64,000 nucleotides of DNA from Bacteroidota bacterium (GTDB lineage Bacteria; Bacteroidota; Bacteroidia; Chitinophagales; Saprospiraceae). This document shows, in pieces, positions 63,714 to 64,000 of the stretch (position 1 is its first letter; each line of letters begins with the position of its first letter). The position numbers were made by a program, and so were the translations under genes. The notes beneath the pieces are model-generated. The model saw nothing but the letters and a program-made list of their open reading frames with translations, ran no database searches and had not been told where the DNA came from. The stretch is from contig JAHEAQ010000018.1 in NCBI GenBank assembly GCA_024642705.1, positions 1 to 64,000 of the forward strand, read 5' to 3'.

Positions 63714-64000
63714 CTACTTTGCTATAATTGTTTTAATAATTTCCCTTTTCCCGTATTCGTTGCTTATCATAATAAAGTATAACCCTTCATTAAGGGTACT
63801 TAGTTCCATGTCAATTATAGAAGTATTATATAGTTTATTCACTTTTGAATTCTGAACTTTTTGGCCAATGTCATTCAATATTGTTACATTATACAAGCCA
63901 CGATAACTGCCATTAAGTTCCAATCTAAAATTTCCATCACTCGGATTAGGCATTATATTCATTGAAAAATCATCTTCTTCTGCCAAACTCAATCCTGGTA
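63714..64000 (-). CDS. Type IX secretion substrate, C-terminal sorting domain only (5' end outside window)
   Basis: The frame runs in from the right edge with no stop (the upstream codons in view are Gly and Pro), and ends at TAG 63714-63716. The visible 95 residues are a type A T9SS sorting domain: NIMPNPSDGNFRLELNGSY, then VTILNDIGQKV and LNEGLYFIMISNEYGKRE. The mature protein is unknown. The stop lies 2 bp from the next start, so it is the upstream visible member of the envelope cluster. Confidence 0.85.
   Translation of the reverse strand, partial: PGLSLAEEDDFSMNIMPNPSDGNFRLELNGSYRGLYNVTILNDIGQKVQNSKVNKLYNTSIIDMELSTLNEGLYFIMISNEYGKREIIKTIIAK

Noticed and set aside
1-64000. CRISPR array, prophage, integrative element or rRNA operon
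   Set aside because: No regularly spaced repeats, no integrase or capsid genes and no rRNA-like sequence were found; the tRNA genes are not flanked by att-like duplications.

Overview
The window reads as a stretch of chromosome from an AT-rich member of the Bacteroidota, probably near Saprospiria/Chitinophagia, although the sequence does not fix the rank. The evidence is: type IX secretion (T9SS) C-terminal sorting domains (33345-35564 and the partial gene at 63714-64000), promoters of the TTTG-N19-TAnnTTTG type (clearest before rplU), BatA- and BatE-like proteins, an OstA-like protein, DUF4199 and DUF4293 membrane proteins, the Bacteroidota-type dihydroorotase paralogue, almost no Shine-Dalgarno sequences and many Cys-anchored lipoproteins. 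There is no phage, no recognisable transposase and no CRISPR array. The only mobile-looking item is a 241-bp hairpin-rich element with perfect terminal inverted repeats at 174-414.

Layout. 1-6.2 kb: the tail of a phosphohexomutase, the inverted-repeat element, a secreted esterase and a two-gene NAD-dependent formate dehydrogenase. 6.2-8.7 kb: a GH9 glycosidase overlapping a NodB-fold protein with altered catalytic residues. 8.8-15.1 kb: tRNA-Leu(CAA), a lipoprotein, a PLP enzyme and a large BNR/VPS10-like propeller. 15.4-20.3 kb: a tight set of BatA/vWA, pseudo-dihydroorotase, DUF4199 and GT2. 20.8-24.5 kb: a polyamine module with a membrane spermidine-synthase-like protein divergent from a Gly-Gly-tailed membrane protein, a glutathionylspermidine-synthase-like ATP-grasp ligase and AdoMet decarboxylase. 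The last three overlap or nearly abut.

24.5-35.6 kb: a D-aminoacylase-like amidohydrolase, a GT4/epimerase pair, an internally duplicated secreted protein, GmhB-like, RidA and QueE genes, an isopenicillin-N-epimerase-like enzyme and a T9SS substrate. 35.9-45.3 kb: a glycerate kinase coupled to a Dna2-like nuclease-helicase, a cytochrome c lipoprotein, an aspartyl protease with a PDZ domain, and rplU-rpmA in which L27 carries a long C-terminal helix-hairpin-helix extension. 45.4-55.5 kb: mainly envelope and housekeeping genes (BatE, OstA, a FAD oxidoreductase, ExbB/ExbD, tRNA-Ser(GGA), TatD, RNase HI, peptide deformylase, RuvX).

55.6-64 kb: a long minus-strand run, running from upstream to downstream as a T9SS-tailed protein (cut by the window edge), a lipoprotein, a related outer-membrane-type protein sharing its domain, a large SH3-like/degenerate vWA protein, an ABC ATPase, an FtsX/MacB-like permease, a lipoprotein and a small cytoplasmic protein. 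This looks like one uncharacterised envelope system.

The strongest candidates for undescribed biology are the polyamine/Gly-Gly ligase module and the vWA-ABC envelope cluster. Smaller ones are the L27-HhH fusion, the altered NodB protein beside GH9 and the inverted-repeat element.
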